From contig NZ_JAFCJJ010000006.1 of NCBI RefSeq assembly GCF_018131015.1, positions 210,440-274,439 on the forward strand: 64,000 nucleotides of DNA. Direction: 5' to 3'. A program made the position numbers and the translations under genes. Positions within the stretch are counted from its first letter, which is position 1; each line of letters starts with the position of its first letter. Shown in pieces: positions 53,297-61,587 of this stretch. Origin of the DNA: Bradyrhizobium diazoefficiens. GTDB lineage: Bacteria; Pseudomonadota; Alphaproteobacteria; Rhizobiales; Xanthobacteraceae. The notes under the pieces were generated by a model. That model was given only the letters and a program-made list of their open reading frames with translations, did no database searches and was not told where the DNA came from.

Positions 53297-54538
53297 TCAA
53301 CGGCCCCGGGAAGAAATGGCATTGAACGGCACGTCCCGGTCGACCCGGATGTCGCCGGGCAGCCCGAGCACGCGCTCGGCGATGATGTTGCGCATGATCT
53401 CGTCGGTGCCGCCGGCGATGCGCTTTCCCGCGGCCTCGAACAGCATGTGGGCGAACTTGCCCGTGGCGCCGCCGTCGGTGACGACGCCCATGGGCCCCTG
53501 CAGCGACAGGGCGAAAGCCGCCACCTCCTGCGACATCGACGCCGCGACGATCTTGCCGATCGCGTTCTCCGGCCCCGGCCGCTCGCCGCGTGACAGCGCC
53601 GAGACGGCGCGATAGACCGTGTATTTCAGCCCGTTGGCGCGCGTGACCCAGGTTGCGAGCTTTGAACGCACCTGAGGATCGTCGATGGCGAGCGTGCCGT
53701 CCTCCATTTCGCATGCCATGGCGAAATCCAGCAGCTCCGGCACGCCGGTCATCAGGCGGGCGCCGATCGACAGCCGCTCGTTCATCAGGGTCGTCAGCGA
53801 GACGTTCCAGCCTTCATTGATTTCGCCAAGCCGCTGCGCGTCGGGGATGCGGACGTCGGTGAAATAGACCTCGTTGAATTCGTAAGTATCGCTCGCGTCC
53901 TTGATCGGCCTGACCTCGACCCCTTCGCTCTTCATGTCGATGAAGAACATGGTGAGGCCCTTGTGCTTCGGCCTCGTAGCGTCGGTGCGGGCGAGCAGGA
54001 GGCCGTAGTCGGCGATGTGGCCCACCGTGGTCCAGATCTTCTGGCCGTTGACGACCCAGTCCTCGCCGTCGCGGACCGCGCGCGTGCGCAAGCCCGCAAG
54101 GTCCGAGCCCGACGCCGGCTCGGAGAACAGCTGGCACCACACCTTCTCGCCCGATGCAATCGCCGGCAGCAGCGCGCGCCGCTGCGCGTCCGATGCAAAG
54201 GCCGCAAGCGTCGGTCCAGCGATATGGTGGCCGACGCGGAACAGCCAGGACAGGCGGCCATAGGCCCCCTCTTCCTGGTCAAAGATCACACGCTGGATCG
54301 GCGTCGCGCCACGTCCGCCGAACTCGACGGGCCAGGCGAGGCAGGCCCAGCCGGCCTCCGCCTTGCGCCTCTGCCAGATCCGGGACACGCGCAGCATGGT
54401 TGCCGCGCCTTCCCCTGCGTCGCGCGCCGCCTCGGCCTCGCAAAATTGCTGCAGGAGATCGTCGGGCGCGTTCGCAAGAATCCAGTCGCGAACAACCTGG
54501 CGGAATTCGGCCTCCTGTGGCGTGTCGTCGAAATCCAT
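53297..54538 (-). CDS. Acyl-CoA dehydrogenase family protein
   Basis: Flavoenzyme of 413 residues for alpha,beta-dehydrogenation of acyl-CoA esters. N-terminal helical domain (MDFDDTPQEAEFRQVVRDWI), the central beta domain with QLFSEPASGSDLAGLRTRA, VVNGQKIWTT and GLTMFFIDMKSEGVEVRPIK, and a C-terminal four-helix domain ending GGTDEIMRNIIAERVLGLPG (Glu region). ATG 54538 has GGGAAGGACGG upstream; an earlier start at 54622 is unlikely. The substrate is not decided; the sequence resembles the fadE-like or steroid-side-chain group. It lies 126 bp after the ccoG gene on the same strand. Confidence 0.88.
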   Translation of the reverse strand: MDFDDTPQEAEFRQVVRDWILANAPDDLLQQFCEAEAARDAGEGAATMLRVSRIWQRRKAEAGWACLAWPVEFGGRGATPIQRVIFDQEEGAYGRLSWLFRVGHHIAGPTLAAFASDAQRRALLPAIASGEKVWCQLFSEPASGSDLAGLRTRAVRDGEDWVVNGQKIWTTVGHIADYGLLLARTDATRPKHKGLTMFFIDMKSEGVEVRPIKDASDTYEFNEVYFTDVRIPDAQRLGEINEGWNVSLTTLMNERLSIGARLMTGVPELLDFAMACEMEDGTLAIDDPQVRSKLATWVTRANGLKYTVYRAVSALSRGERPGPENAIGKIVAASMSQEVAAFALSLQGPMGVVTDGGATGKFAHMLFEAAGKRIAGGTDEIMRNIIAERVLGLPGDIRVDRDVPFNAISSRGR

Positions 54539-54663
54539 CCGTCCTTCCCAACCGTGGAGAGCGCGCCCGGCGCCACGGCACTCTAGGGAAACGCGACGAC
54601 ATCCGTCGTTGATCTCGCGCAATCAGCGTCGTTCACGGGTTTCCCGCTCCATGGCAAAACGCC

Positions 54664-56091
54664 CTAGCGGTCCACGAACTTGTCCCTGGCCGTCAGAACA
54701 TCGCTGCCGGTCTCCTCTCGCGCCGTGAAGACGACGTCGCCAGCCGCGTCCTGCGGCGCCGTCAGCGTGACTCGCAGCGACTCCGAGGAATCCGGCGCCA
54801 CCTCGACCGGCAAAAGCCCGTCATTGCCGACGATCGCCAGCTTTGCCGCCACCCCGCTCGCGGACAGCGTGTAGCGATGCGCACGGCCCGACTTGTTGAG
54901 CAGCTTGACCGTGTAGGCGTTGCGCACCGATCCGTCGGAGAGCCGGACCGCGACGGGATCGCGATCGTGCTGAACGGAGAGCGAGGCCGTCGTCCGCGCG
55001 GCGAAGGCAACCGTGATCAGGCCGGCGAGCGCAACGCACGCCGCCGTCAGCCCGATGGTCTTGGGACGCACCAATCGGTTGACCGCGGGCTCGGCCCGGC
55101 GGCCGCGCTCGATGTTCCTCCAGCTCTCGAAGTCGATCAGGCCGCGCGGGCGGCCGAGCTTTGCCATCACGCCGTCGCATGCATCGACGCAGAGGCCGCA
55201 ATTGATGCAGGCGAAGTTCGGCCCCTCGCGGATGTCGATGCCGATGGGACAGACCGTGACGCACTGGCCGCAATCGACGCAATCGCCCGCCGGCTTGCCC
55301 TGAAGCCGCAGCTCGGCGGCCTTCTTGGCGGAGGTGCGCTGCTCGCCGCGATAGTCGCGATAGTTCACGGTGTAGGCTTCGGGATCCCAGATCGCGCCCT
55401 GCAAACGCGGCCACGGGCACATGAAGGTGCAGACCTGCTCGCGCGCGAAACCGGCGAGGCCATAGGTCGTCCCCGTAAAGACCGCGATCCAGGTGAGCGC
55501 CGTGGCGGAGACGTCGACAGAGGCGAAGGCGCGCAAAAGTTCCGGCGCATCCGTGAAATAGAAGATGAGCGTGCCGCCGGTCGCGACCGAGATCAGCAGC
55601 CACGCGGCATGCTTGGCGACGATCTGGACCATCCGCCTCGCCGTCAGGGGCGCGCCGATATTCTTCAGGCGCAGCCGCCGGTCGCCTTCGATGAGACGTT
55701 CGACCAGCAGGAACAAGTCGGTCCACACCGTCTGCGGGCAGGCGAAGCCGCACCACAAGCGCCCAGCCAGCGCATTGGTCAGGATCAGGATGGTCGAGGC
55801 GAGCACCAGCAGGCCCGTGACGAGATAGAGATCCTGCGGCCACAGCTCGACGAAAAACGCGTATAGCCGTCCGTTGGCGAAATCGAGCAGCACCGCCTGG
55901 TCGGGCGCGTTCGCACCCCGGTCCCAGCGCAAAAACGGCGTCACGTAATAGATCGACAGCGTCAGCAGCAGAATGGCCCATTTCAGTCGGCGGATCGGCC
56001 CCCTGACCGCTTGCGGCACGACGGGCTGACCGGTGACGGCAGCGGCCCGAGCCCGCGTCCGGGCGTGGTCGATCTCGATGGTAACCGCCAT
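54664..56091 (-). CDS. ccoG: Cytochrome c oxidase accessory protein CcoG (FixG/RdxA family)
   Basis: Membrane iron-sulphur protein of 475 residues implicated in copper delivery to cbb3-type oxidase and as a cupric reductase. About five membrane segments carry Cys motifs (CGFACPQTVW, CTFMCPWPRLQ). Two ferredoxin-like clusters read CVDCGQCVTVCPIG and CINCGLCVDACDG (about 265-310), and a C-terminal Ig-like domain follows (about 370-475). It is the last of four tightly spaced genes (COX1-like, DUF2249, DUF59, CcoG), not in the usual ccoNOQP-ccoGHIS order, so it may be a second copy tied to a nitrosative or low-oxygen response. Confidence 0.9.
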   Translation of the reverse strand: MAVTIEIDHARTRARAAAVTGQPVVPQAVRGPIRRLKWAILLLTLSIYYVTPFLRWDRGANAPDQAVLLDFANGRLYAFFVELWPQDLYLVTGLLVLASTILILTNALAGRLWCGFACPQTVWTDLFLLVERLIEGDRRLRLKNIGAPLTARRMVQIVAKHAAWLLISVATGGTLIFYFTDAPELLRAFASVDVSATALTWIAVFTGTTYGLAGFAREQVCTFMCPWPRLQGAIWDPEAYTVNYRDYRGEQRTSAKKAAELRLQGKPAGDCVDCGQCVTVCPIGIDIREGPNFACINCGLCVDACDGVMAKLGRPRGLIDFESWRNIERGRRAEPAVNRLVRPKTIGLTAACVALAGLITVAFAARTTASLSVQHDRDPVAVRLSDGSVRNAYTVKLLNKSGRAHRYTLSASGVAAKLAIVGNDGLLPVEVAPDSSESLRVTLTAPQDAAGDVVFTAREETGSDVLTARDKFVDR

Positions 56092-56098
56092 GGCCCGC

Positions 56099-56413
56099 TC
56101 AGTTCACCGCAGCGAATCCGAGCGAGGCCCGGATGGCAGGCTCGATCAGGGACGGCGTCCAGGGCGGCTCGAACGTCATCGCCACGTCGACGGCAACGAC
56201 CCCGGGGATCTTCGCGACGGCGGCCTGCACGCCGTCTTTCAGGAAGCCCGTCGCCGGACACCCCGGCGTCGTCGCCGTCATCGTGATGTGAACCTCGCCG
56301 CCATCAGTGGTGATGTCATAGACGAAGCCGAGATCGACGATGTTCTGGCCAAGCTCCGGATCAATCACGACGCGAAGTGCGTCGCGGACCCGCGCGACGA
56401 GTGCTTCCGTCAT
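56099..56413 (-). CDS. DUF59/MIP18-like metal-sulphur cluster assembly protein
   Basis: 104 residues, cytosolic, of the PaaD/SufT-like family that helps mature iron-sulphur proteins. Motifs: RVVIDPELGQNIVDLGFVYD, VHITMTATTPGCPATGFLKD with the conserved Cys, and VDVAMTFEPPWTPSLIEP. Its ATG overlaps the stop of the DUF2249 gene (ATGA), and it ends 7 bp before ccoG. A cluster-assembly factor next to CcoG, an iron-sulphur protein, makes functional sense. Confidence 0.88.
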   Translation of the reverse strand: MTEALVARVRDALRVVIDPELGQNIVDLGFVYDITTDGGEVHITMTATTPGCPATGFLKDGVQAAVAKIPGVVAVDVAMTFEPPWTPSLIEPAIRASLGFAAVN

Positions 56414-56922
56414 AGCGGCGCCCTCACCGTCAATTCGTAGGTGACGCCGTCGGGCAGGAAGCCGCCGAGCCAGCGAAAGCCTCGCCGCTCGAGCTGCGGA
56501 AACAGGAACACAGGCTCCCGCCGCAGCAGCGCCGACAGCGTCTCGCCGGGCGCGAGCTGGTCGGCGGCCGCGAGGATGCGAACCATGGGCTCCGGCGGCT
56601 CGAGGTCGCGATTGTCGAGCTTGACGGAAGGCTCCGGCCATGGCGCCGAGGCCCAGTCGGTGGAGGGGGATACGCCCTGCTCCGTCTTCGGCGTCTCTGC
56701 CGGCGTGAACAGGACCTCCCACTCACCCCCCTCGAGCGGCTTTGCGGAATGCGCAAATCCCTTGTCGGCCATCACGGCGAACAACGGGATCGGCTTGAAC
56801 GTCGCGTAGAGACGAATCCCCTGCCCCGGCTCCAGCTTCTCGAGCGCGGCCATGATGACCGAGAACGGTTCGCCGCCCGCGCGCAGGATCGGACGGACGT
56901 CGACATCGAGATAGGCGGTCAT
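56410..56922 (-). CDS. Protein with two DUF2249 domains
   Basis: 170 residues with two copies of the DUF2249 motif: LDVDVRPILRAGGEPFSVIM at the start and LDNRDLEPPEPMVRILAAAD at about 97-116, each followed by a strand-rich section (PGQGIRLYATFKPIPLFAVM; PGETLSALLRREPVFLFPQL). DUF2249 proteins are small and TusA-like in fold and are often found with denitrification or haem-copper genes; their role is unproven. The ATG overlaps nothing upstream but lies 10 bp after the stop of the COX1-like gene. Confidence 0.87.
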   Translation of the reverse strand: MTAYLDVDVRPILRAGGEPFSVIMAALEKLEPGQGIRLYATFKPIPLFAVMADKGFAHSAKPLEGGEWEVLFTPAETPKTEQGVSPSTDWASAPWPEPSVKLDNRDLEPPEPMVRILAAADQLAPGETLSALLRREPVFLFPQLERRGFRWLGGFLPDGVTYELTVRAPL

Positions 56923-56932
56923 GGTGCTCCTT

Positions 56933-58270
56933 TCAGTTTCTGGCGAACAGCAGATGCGGGGCAATGGCGCCGCCGGGCAGCCGCAGCGGGTGTGCTACAT
57001 CGGCGAGCCGCCGGATCCGGACGATTTCACGGATGATGCCGGCAACGCCGAGCGTCATCGCGGCGACCGCGAGGCGGAACGCGCCGGGCTCGCCGGCCAG
57101 CAGCGTCAGCGTTCCCGCCCACACGGCGACATAGTAGATGACGAACCACTTCGTCGCCCTGCCCTCGGCAACGAGGTCCTGCACCCGCGGCGTCGGCGTC
57201 CGCCCCATCACCGGGCCGTAGGTTTCGAGCCAGGTCAGGAACGCGACGATCTTGTAGAGCTTTGCGAGCACCAGGCCCGACAGCCATCCGAACACCGCGA
57301 GGAAGGTGAAGGCTCCGACCTGCGCCGCGAGTTCACCCACCGCGATCAGCGCGACGCCGAGGACAGCGACGCCGGCCAGGCTCGCGAACGACAGCGTCGC
57401 GATGCGCATGTTGAGCTCGAGCTGACGCCGCTTGCGATTTCGGAAGATGCCGGCGACGTCACGGCCATAGAGAGCGGCGGACACGAGCCCGAGGACTCCG
57501 GCGAGCAACAACACGGCACTCATTCCCGACGCGAGGCCGATCGCCAGTGCGCCGCCTGCCACCGTCACCGCGATCGCCAGCGCGCCGGTCGCAAGCGTGA
57601 TGCGGCTCTGGCGCTCGTTCACGTCGGGCGACAGCATGAACATCGACAGCAGCCGGTAGCTGACGCCCATCGCGGTCAATGTCAGCCAGCCGCCGAGACC
57701 CGCGATCGCATGCAGCGGCACGCCGGACGCCAATACGGCCTCGCCGGCGGACCCGCCCCATCCGGCCAGCGCGAAGGCGAAGATCGAGCCGAAGGCGGCG
57801 GTCGCGCACAGGGACGCGAGGCCAACGAGAACGAAGCTGGCCGGCCCCGTCGGCCTCAGCCACGCCGTCAGCCCGAGGTCGACGACCACGAGGGTGAATC
57901 CGGTGACGAGCAGAACCGCGCCAACTGGAAGCAGCCACAGCGCGAGCGGCAGGCGGCCGCCCAGCGCCAGGAAGCCCGCGAGCAGGCAGACAAGGCCTGA
58001 TGTCAGCAGGCCAAGCGCCGGCAGCGCCCATGGCTCGGCGAACAAGGGCTTTGCGACGAGCACCGGAACGAACTGGAACAGCGCCCCGCACATGGCGAGG
58101 CTCAGCCATCCAATGGTGACGGCGTGGACCAGGACCAGCGTGTCCGGCGAAGCGATGTCCGCGGCGGGATAGCCGACGCCGCCGAGCATGAGGGCGAGCG
58201 CGACCAGCAGCCACGCCAGCGCCGCCGCGAAATAGGCCATGGTCCACCGGAACAGGCTGCCGCCGATCAT
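56933..58270 (-). CDS. Polytopic membrane protein, COX1/NnrS-like
   Basis: 445 residues with about twelve membrane segments. Helix 2 carries LVHAVTIGWLSLAMCGALFQ, the His-containing block common to this haem-copper oxidase subunit I-like / NnrS-like family; other His residues appear in MGSVPLHAIAG-like context (VPLHAIAGLGGWLTLTAMG) in a later helix. Family members occur in denitrifiers beside DUF2249 genes and are linked to nitric oxide or low-oxygen physiology, without a defined reaction. It is the first gene of the four-gene unit, and its promoter region contains the Crp/Fnr-type dyad at 58402. Confidence 0.75.
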   Translation of the reverse strand: MIGGSLFRWTMAYFAAALAWLLVALALMLGGVGYPAADIASPDTLVLVHAVTIGWLSLAMCGALFQFVPVLVAKPLFAEPWALPALGLLTSGLVCLLAGFLALGGRLPLALWLLPVGAVLLVTGFTLVVVDLGLTAWLRPTGPASFVLVGLASLCATAAFGSIFAFALAGWGGSAGEAVLASGVPLHAIAGLGGWLTLTAMGVSYRLLSMFMLSPDVNERQSRITLATGALAIAVTVAGGALAIGLASGMSAVLLLAGVLGLVSAALYGRDVAGIFRNRKRRQLELNMRIATLSFASLAGVAVLGVALIAVGELAAQVGAFTFLAVFGWLSGLVLAKLYKIVAFLTWLETYGPVMGRTPTPRVQDLVAEGRATKWFVIYYVAVWAGTLTLLAGEPGAFRLAVAAMTLGVAGIIREIVRIRRLADVAHPLRLPGGAIAPHLLFARN

Positions 58271-58401
58271 GTTCGCTCCGTCACTCCGGATTCATACGGG
58301 ACCAGCGCGGTGGCGCGATGCATTCGCGCTTCGGCGATCATCCCCGTTGGAGTTCCCTCCACATCCATGCCTGCAGCTTAATGCAGGTTTCGGAGCCCTC
58401 T

Positions 58402-58415
58402 TTGCGCTTTCGCAA
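58402..58415 (+). promoter_or_regulatory. Crp/Fnr-family binding site candidate, TTGCG-N4-CGCAA
   Basis: Perfect dyad with CTTT spacer in the gap between the COX1-like gene and the Crp/Fnr regulator gene; the symmetry extends to TTTGCG/CGCAAA. It has the TTGNN-N4-NNCAA layout of Fnr-class sites. -10-like elements lie 25-35 bp to each side (GATAGT at 58438-58443 on plus; CATTAA near 58380 on minus), as expected for activation in both directions. Confidence 0.65.
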
Positions 58416-58471
58416 AGACACCGAGGTTCCTCGCCTCGATAGTGAATCTGCAATAGATCGGAGTGCGATAG

Positions 58472-58621
58472 ATGAGGGTCTTCGAAAGACTGCGTGAGCG
58501 CAGCCGTCACGCCGCACTCGCGCCGGCGGTGCCGGCAGAGTTCGAAACCGAAGCCGAACGGCCGCCCGTCCGCGACAACGGCCGTCCCGCGTCCCCGGCC
58601 TCGATCGCCCAGACAGCATGA
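58472..58621 (+). CDS. Small protein, 49 aa, upstream of the Crp/Fnr regulator
   Basis: ATG 58472 with GGAG eight bases upstream; reads MRVFERLRERSRHAALAPAV, continues through EFETEAERPPVR and stops at TGA 58619. It is charged, has no membrane helix, and resembles no family known to me. Being 57 bp downstream of the Fnr-type dyad and 88 bp before the regulator, it may be the first gene of the plus-strand unit or a short leader peptide. Confidence 0.45.
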   Translation: MRVFERLRERSRHAALAPAVPAEFETEAERPPVRDNGRPASPASIAQTA

Positions 58622-58709
58622 CGTCGGGTTTCCGCCGCGCCTGAGCTGCCCTGTCCGGCCGCTCCCGTTTGGTTACGGCACCTGTCGGAGGGTTTGGAAA
58701 AGAGGATTC

Positions 58710-59432
58710 ATGGCAGCCGTCGACCGCTCGCTCGTCGCCAATCTCTCGATGTTCGCGGGGCTTGCCCCTGCCGAGCAGGAAGAGCTGCTGCGCGAGGCCC
58801 GGTCGGTCCGCTATTCCAAGGACAGCAACGTATTCGAGCAAGGCGCGGAAGCCGACCGCTTCTTCCTGCTGCTGCACGGCCATCTTCGCGTCGAGAAGAC
58901 CACGCCCCAGGGCCAGCAGGTCATCGTGCGCTACGTCTCCGCCGGTGAACTGTTCGGGGTCGCGCAGGCCATGAACCTTGCCTGTTATCCCGCAACCGCG
59001 GTCGCCGCCGTCGACAGCATCGTGCTGGCTTGGCCGGCCGCATCGTGGGCGCGCCTCGTCGGCAGATATCCGAGTCTTGCGGCCAGCGCGCTGCAGATTG
59101 TGGGACAACGGCTGCAGGACACCCAGGCCCGCGTCATCGAGATCTCGAACGAACAGGTCGAGCAGCGTGTCGCGCATGCGCTGCTGCGTCTCGCCAAGCA
59201 GGCGGGGCGGAGGGTCGAGCGAGGCATCGAGATCGATTTCCCGATCAGCCGGCAGGACATTGCCGAGATGACCGGCACCACGCTGCACACCGCGAGCAGA
59301 ATCCTGAGCGCGTGGGAAAGCCAGGGCCTCGTCGAAGGCGGGCGGCAGCGCATCGTGCTGCGCGACCCGCACCGGCTTTACCTTCTCGCCGAAGCCCCCG
59401 AGGAGAGCCGCCTTCGCGCTCCAAAACCTTGA
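58710..59432 (+). CDS. Crp/Fnr family transcriptional regulator (NnrR/DNR-like candidate)
   Basis: 240 residues from ATG 58710 (AAGAGGATTC upstream). Cyclic-nucleotide-like sensor domain (about 10-125; SVRYSKDSNVFEQGAEADRF, VKKT-like LRVEKTTPQGQQV, VRYVSAGELFGVAQAM), a dimerisation helix (about 125-150), and an HTH_Crp domain with ISRQDIAEMTGTTLHTASRI. It lacks the N-terminal Cys cluster of Fnr; only one Cys is visible, so it is more like the DNR/NnrR group that senses nitric oxide through haem. Targets probably include the divergent four-gene unit via the dyad at 58402. Confidence 0.85.
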   Translation: MAAVDRSLVANLSMFAGLAPAEQEELLREARSVRYSKDSNVFEQGAEADRFFLLLHGHLRVEKTTPQGQQVIVRYVSAGELFGVAQAMNLACYPATAVAAVDSIVLAWPAASWARLVGRYPSLAASALQIVGQRLQDTQARVIEISNEQVEQRVAHALLRLAKQAGRRVERGIEIDFPISRQDIAEMTGTTLHTASRILSAWESQGLVEGGRQRIVLRDPHRLYLLAEAPEESRLRAPKP

Positions 59433-59468
59433 GGCGTCTCGTCCGTCGCGCGAGCGTCCATGTCTGGA

Positions 59469-60263
59469 TCACGCCGGCGCAAGCGCAATCACCCGCAGCG
59501 GGCTGCCCGAACCGTCGGCGATCTTGAGCGGCGCTGCGATCACCACCGCGCCGGTTGGCGGCAACTGGTCCAGGTTGATGAGGCTGGTGATGCCGAACTT
59601 GCCTGCGCCATGCATGGTGGTGTGGTTGGGGAACGGCGGCTCGAAGGTGCCGGCCTGCCCGGCGTCCGTTCCGATGGTCTCGACGCCGACGCCCAGCACG
59701 TCGCGCTCATGCGCCAGGAACTCGGAGCATTCCCGGGAGAACGCCGGCGAGTGCGGCCCGTCCTCGCGCATGTTGATGAAGTCCTCGCGCGTCGTACGGG
59801 CGCTCCACCCGGTGCGCAGCAACACCCATGACAGGGCCGGAATACGCCCGTGCCGCAGCTCCCAGGTCTGGACGCGTGCAGGCGTCAGCAGGAAGTCCGG
59901 ATTGTTCTTCACGTCCGCGGTCACGTCGATGACGCAGGCGGGGCCGATGAATTTGCGCGGCGCGATGGTGTCGGTCGCGTTCTCCGGAAGGTCCTTTCCG
60001 GTGATCCAGTGGATCGGCGCGTCGAAATGCGTGCCGGTATGCTCGCCGAGATTCAGCACGTTCCAGTACCATGCCGGCCCGCGGGCGTCGTAGCGCGAGA
60101 TCTCGGTGAGCGTCAGACCCGGCGACGGCGCGAACACCGGCGGCAGATCGATCACCGGCGTTTCCGGGCCCAGCCGCGTGGTGAGATCCACGACGCGGAT
60201 CCGCCCCGCATTCAGCTCCTCCACGAGTTGGACCAAGATGCCGACCGGTTGTCCGTCTGCCAT
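59469..60263 (-). CDS. Cyclase family protein (kynurenine formamidase-like fold)
   Basis: 264 residues, metal-dependent hydrolase fold. Family motifs: RVVDLTTRLGPETPVIDLPP near the start, NLGEHTGTHFDAPIHW (about 90-105; His and Asp metal ligands) and IGTDAGQAGTFEPPFPNH. Relatives hydrolyse N-formylkynurenine or cyclic amides. It follows the two-subunit TPP decarboxylase by about 30 bp and has GGGAGG upstream, so it forms one operon (alpha, beta, cyclase). Together they may process a keto acid and an amide; the pathway is unknown. Confidence 0.85.
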   Translation of the reverse strand: MADGQPVGILVQLVEELNAGRIRVVDLTTRLGPETPVIDLPPVFAPSPGLTLTEISRYDARGPAWYWNVLNLGEHTGTHFDAPIHWITGKDLPENATDTIAPRKFIGPACVIDVTADVKNNPDFLLTPARVQTWELRHGRIPALSWVLLRTGWSARTTREDFINMREDGPHSPAFSRECSEFLAHERDVLGVGVETIGTDAGQAGTFEPPFPNHTTMHGAGKFGITSLINLDQLPPTGAVVIAAPLKIADGSGSPLRVIALAPA

Positions 60264-60294
60264 GCTCGCCTCCCTCTGCGCGAAACCGCGCGTC

Positions 60295-60870
60295 TCACGC
60301 CTGTTGCCGCAGTGCCTCCAGCGCACGCTTGAACTGGAATCGGTTCTCCAGCAGTGGCAAATCCATGTGGAACGATTTGGGCCCGATCGCCTCGACCTTG
60401 GAGACGATCGTCGTCAGCGTGCCACCCGCCAATGCGCCCTGAACGGCTTGCTTGAGCCGCTCCGGCGTATCCGCCTGCGTGACCTCCGGGATGGCGCAGG
60501 CGCGCGCCACGCCGGCAAGATCGGTCCCTGTGGACGTGGCGGTCGGAAAACCGCCGACCGAGAGCAGGCTGCCATTGTCGAAAACGATATGCACGAGATT
60601 GCCGGGCCGGTAGCGCGCCATCGTGCTCAGCGTGCCCAGATTCATCAGCAGCGAGCCGTCGCCGTCGATGACGACGACCTTTTGTTTCGGCAAGGACAGC
60701 GCGATGCCCAGCCCCATCGATGACGCGAGCCCCATCGCGTGCTCGAGGTAGAAGAAGTTGTGGCGGTGGCCGATCGTGTAGAGTTCGGCCGCGACCGCGC
60801 CCATGATCGTGACCACGATCCGGTCCTGCAGCTCGGGATAAATCGCCTGCAAGGCATCGGCGCGCAGCAC
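60295..60870 (-). CDS. TPP-dependent decarboxylase, beta subunit (sulfopyruvate decarboxylase-like)
   Basis: 191 residues carrying the C-terminal TPP domain. The GDGS-x-LMNLGTL motif with N/L residues is the TPP-pyrophosphate/Mg site, and HNFFYLEHAMGLASSMGLGI is typical of ComE/phosphonopyruvate decarboxylase-like beta subunits. The start is GTG 60870 behind GGAGGAG, two bases after the alpha-subunit stop; GTG 60885 is an alternative. The alpha subunit upstream supplies the PYR domain. Confidence 0.86.
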   Translation of the reverse strand: MLRADALQAIYPELQDRIVVTIMGAVAAELYTIGHRHNFFYLEHAMGLASSMGLGIALSLPKQKVVVIDGDGSLLMNLGTLSTMARYRPGNLVHIVFDNGSLLSVGGFPTATSTGTDLAGVARACAIPEVTQADTPERLKQAVQGALAGGTLTTIVSKVEAIGPKSFHMDLPLLENRFQFKRALEALRQQA

Positions 60871-60872
60871 GG

Positions 60873-61385
60873 CTACTCCTCCCACATCAGTTCGCGCGTG
60901 AGCAGCACGGCGACCGGCGAGAGCGCCGCGTGAGCCAGCGTCTGCGCATCCCTGATGCGCCGCCCGGCGTCGTGCGGGTTCGAGAGGTGCCAGGTGGGAA
61001 TCCCCAGCGTCCGCAACAGCGGCTCGGTCACCATGCCGCCCTGGATCTGCCAGGGATCGCGCTCGCCCATGTGGCCGCGGTAGCTGATGAGCATCACCAG
61101 CGGAATCTTGTAGAGCAGCGCCAGCGAAACGATCGGGTTGATGGCGGCGAGGAAGCCGTGGTTCTGCATCAGAAGGGCGGAATTGACGCCGGCGAGGTGC
61201 GCCCCGGCGGAGATGCCGATCGCCTCCTCCTCCTTGGCCACGCGCACCAGCGTGACGTCGGGGTCGTCGTCGGCCATGCGGATGAGGTGCACCAGCCAGG
61301 TCTCCGGCAGCGCGGAGATGATCTTCACGTCGCAGACCTTGAGCGCCTCGTAGATAAGCTGGGAGTTGGCGACTGAAACAGGCAT
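60873..61385 (-). CDS. TPP-dependent decarboxylase, alpha subunit (sulfopyruvate decarboxylase-like)
   Basis: 170 residues with the N-terminal TPP (PYR) domain: ALKVCDVKIISALPETWLVH at about 13-32, the catalytic Glu region RVAKEEEAIGISAGAHLAGV, and QNHGFLAAINPIVSLALLYK. Separate alpha and beta subunits are found in sulfopyruvate decarboxylase (ComD/ComE) of coenzyme M synthesis; bacterial pairs act on sulfopyruvate or other 2-oxo acids. No comABC genes are present. The start has GGGAGGGAG upstream. Confidence 0.86.
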   Translation of the reverse strand: MPVSVANSQLIYEALKVCDVKIISALPETWLVHLIRMADDDPDVTLVRVAKEEEAIGISAGAHLAGVNSALLMQNHGFLAAINPIVSLALLYKIPLVMLISYRGHMGERDPWQIQGGMVTEPLLRTLGIPTWHLSNPHDAGRRIRDAQTLAHAALSPVAVLLTRELMWEE

Positions 61386-61520
61386 AGGCCGCTCCCTCCC
61401 TTGCCGTCGCATGCGCTGTCGAGTTGTTCGCAGTCTAGCACACAATTTGCGGACGTCACCGCCGATGCGTCGGCGGAGAAAAGGGAAGTGGCCTCTGCCT
61501 CCCTGGCAAGCGGCAAAACG

Positions 61521-61560
61521 CCGGACAACGGGTCGGCGCCAGGCGCCGCCCGTTGTCCGG
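61521..61560 (-). terminator. Near-perfect hairpin, probable terminator for the FkbM gene
   Basis: CCGGACAACGGG (61521-61532) pairs with CCCGTTGTCCGG (61549-61560), enclosing CGGCGCC/GGCGCCG, with one bulged base: a stem of about 19 bp. On the minus strand CGTTTTG follows, 28 bp after the FkbM stop. The T run is short. Confidence 0.65.
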
Positions 61561-61587
61561 ACGCGTTCAATCCGATTTCAGCGTGCG

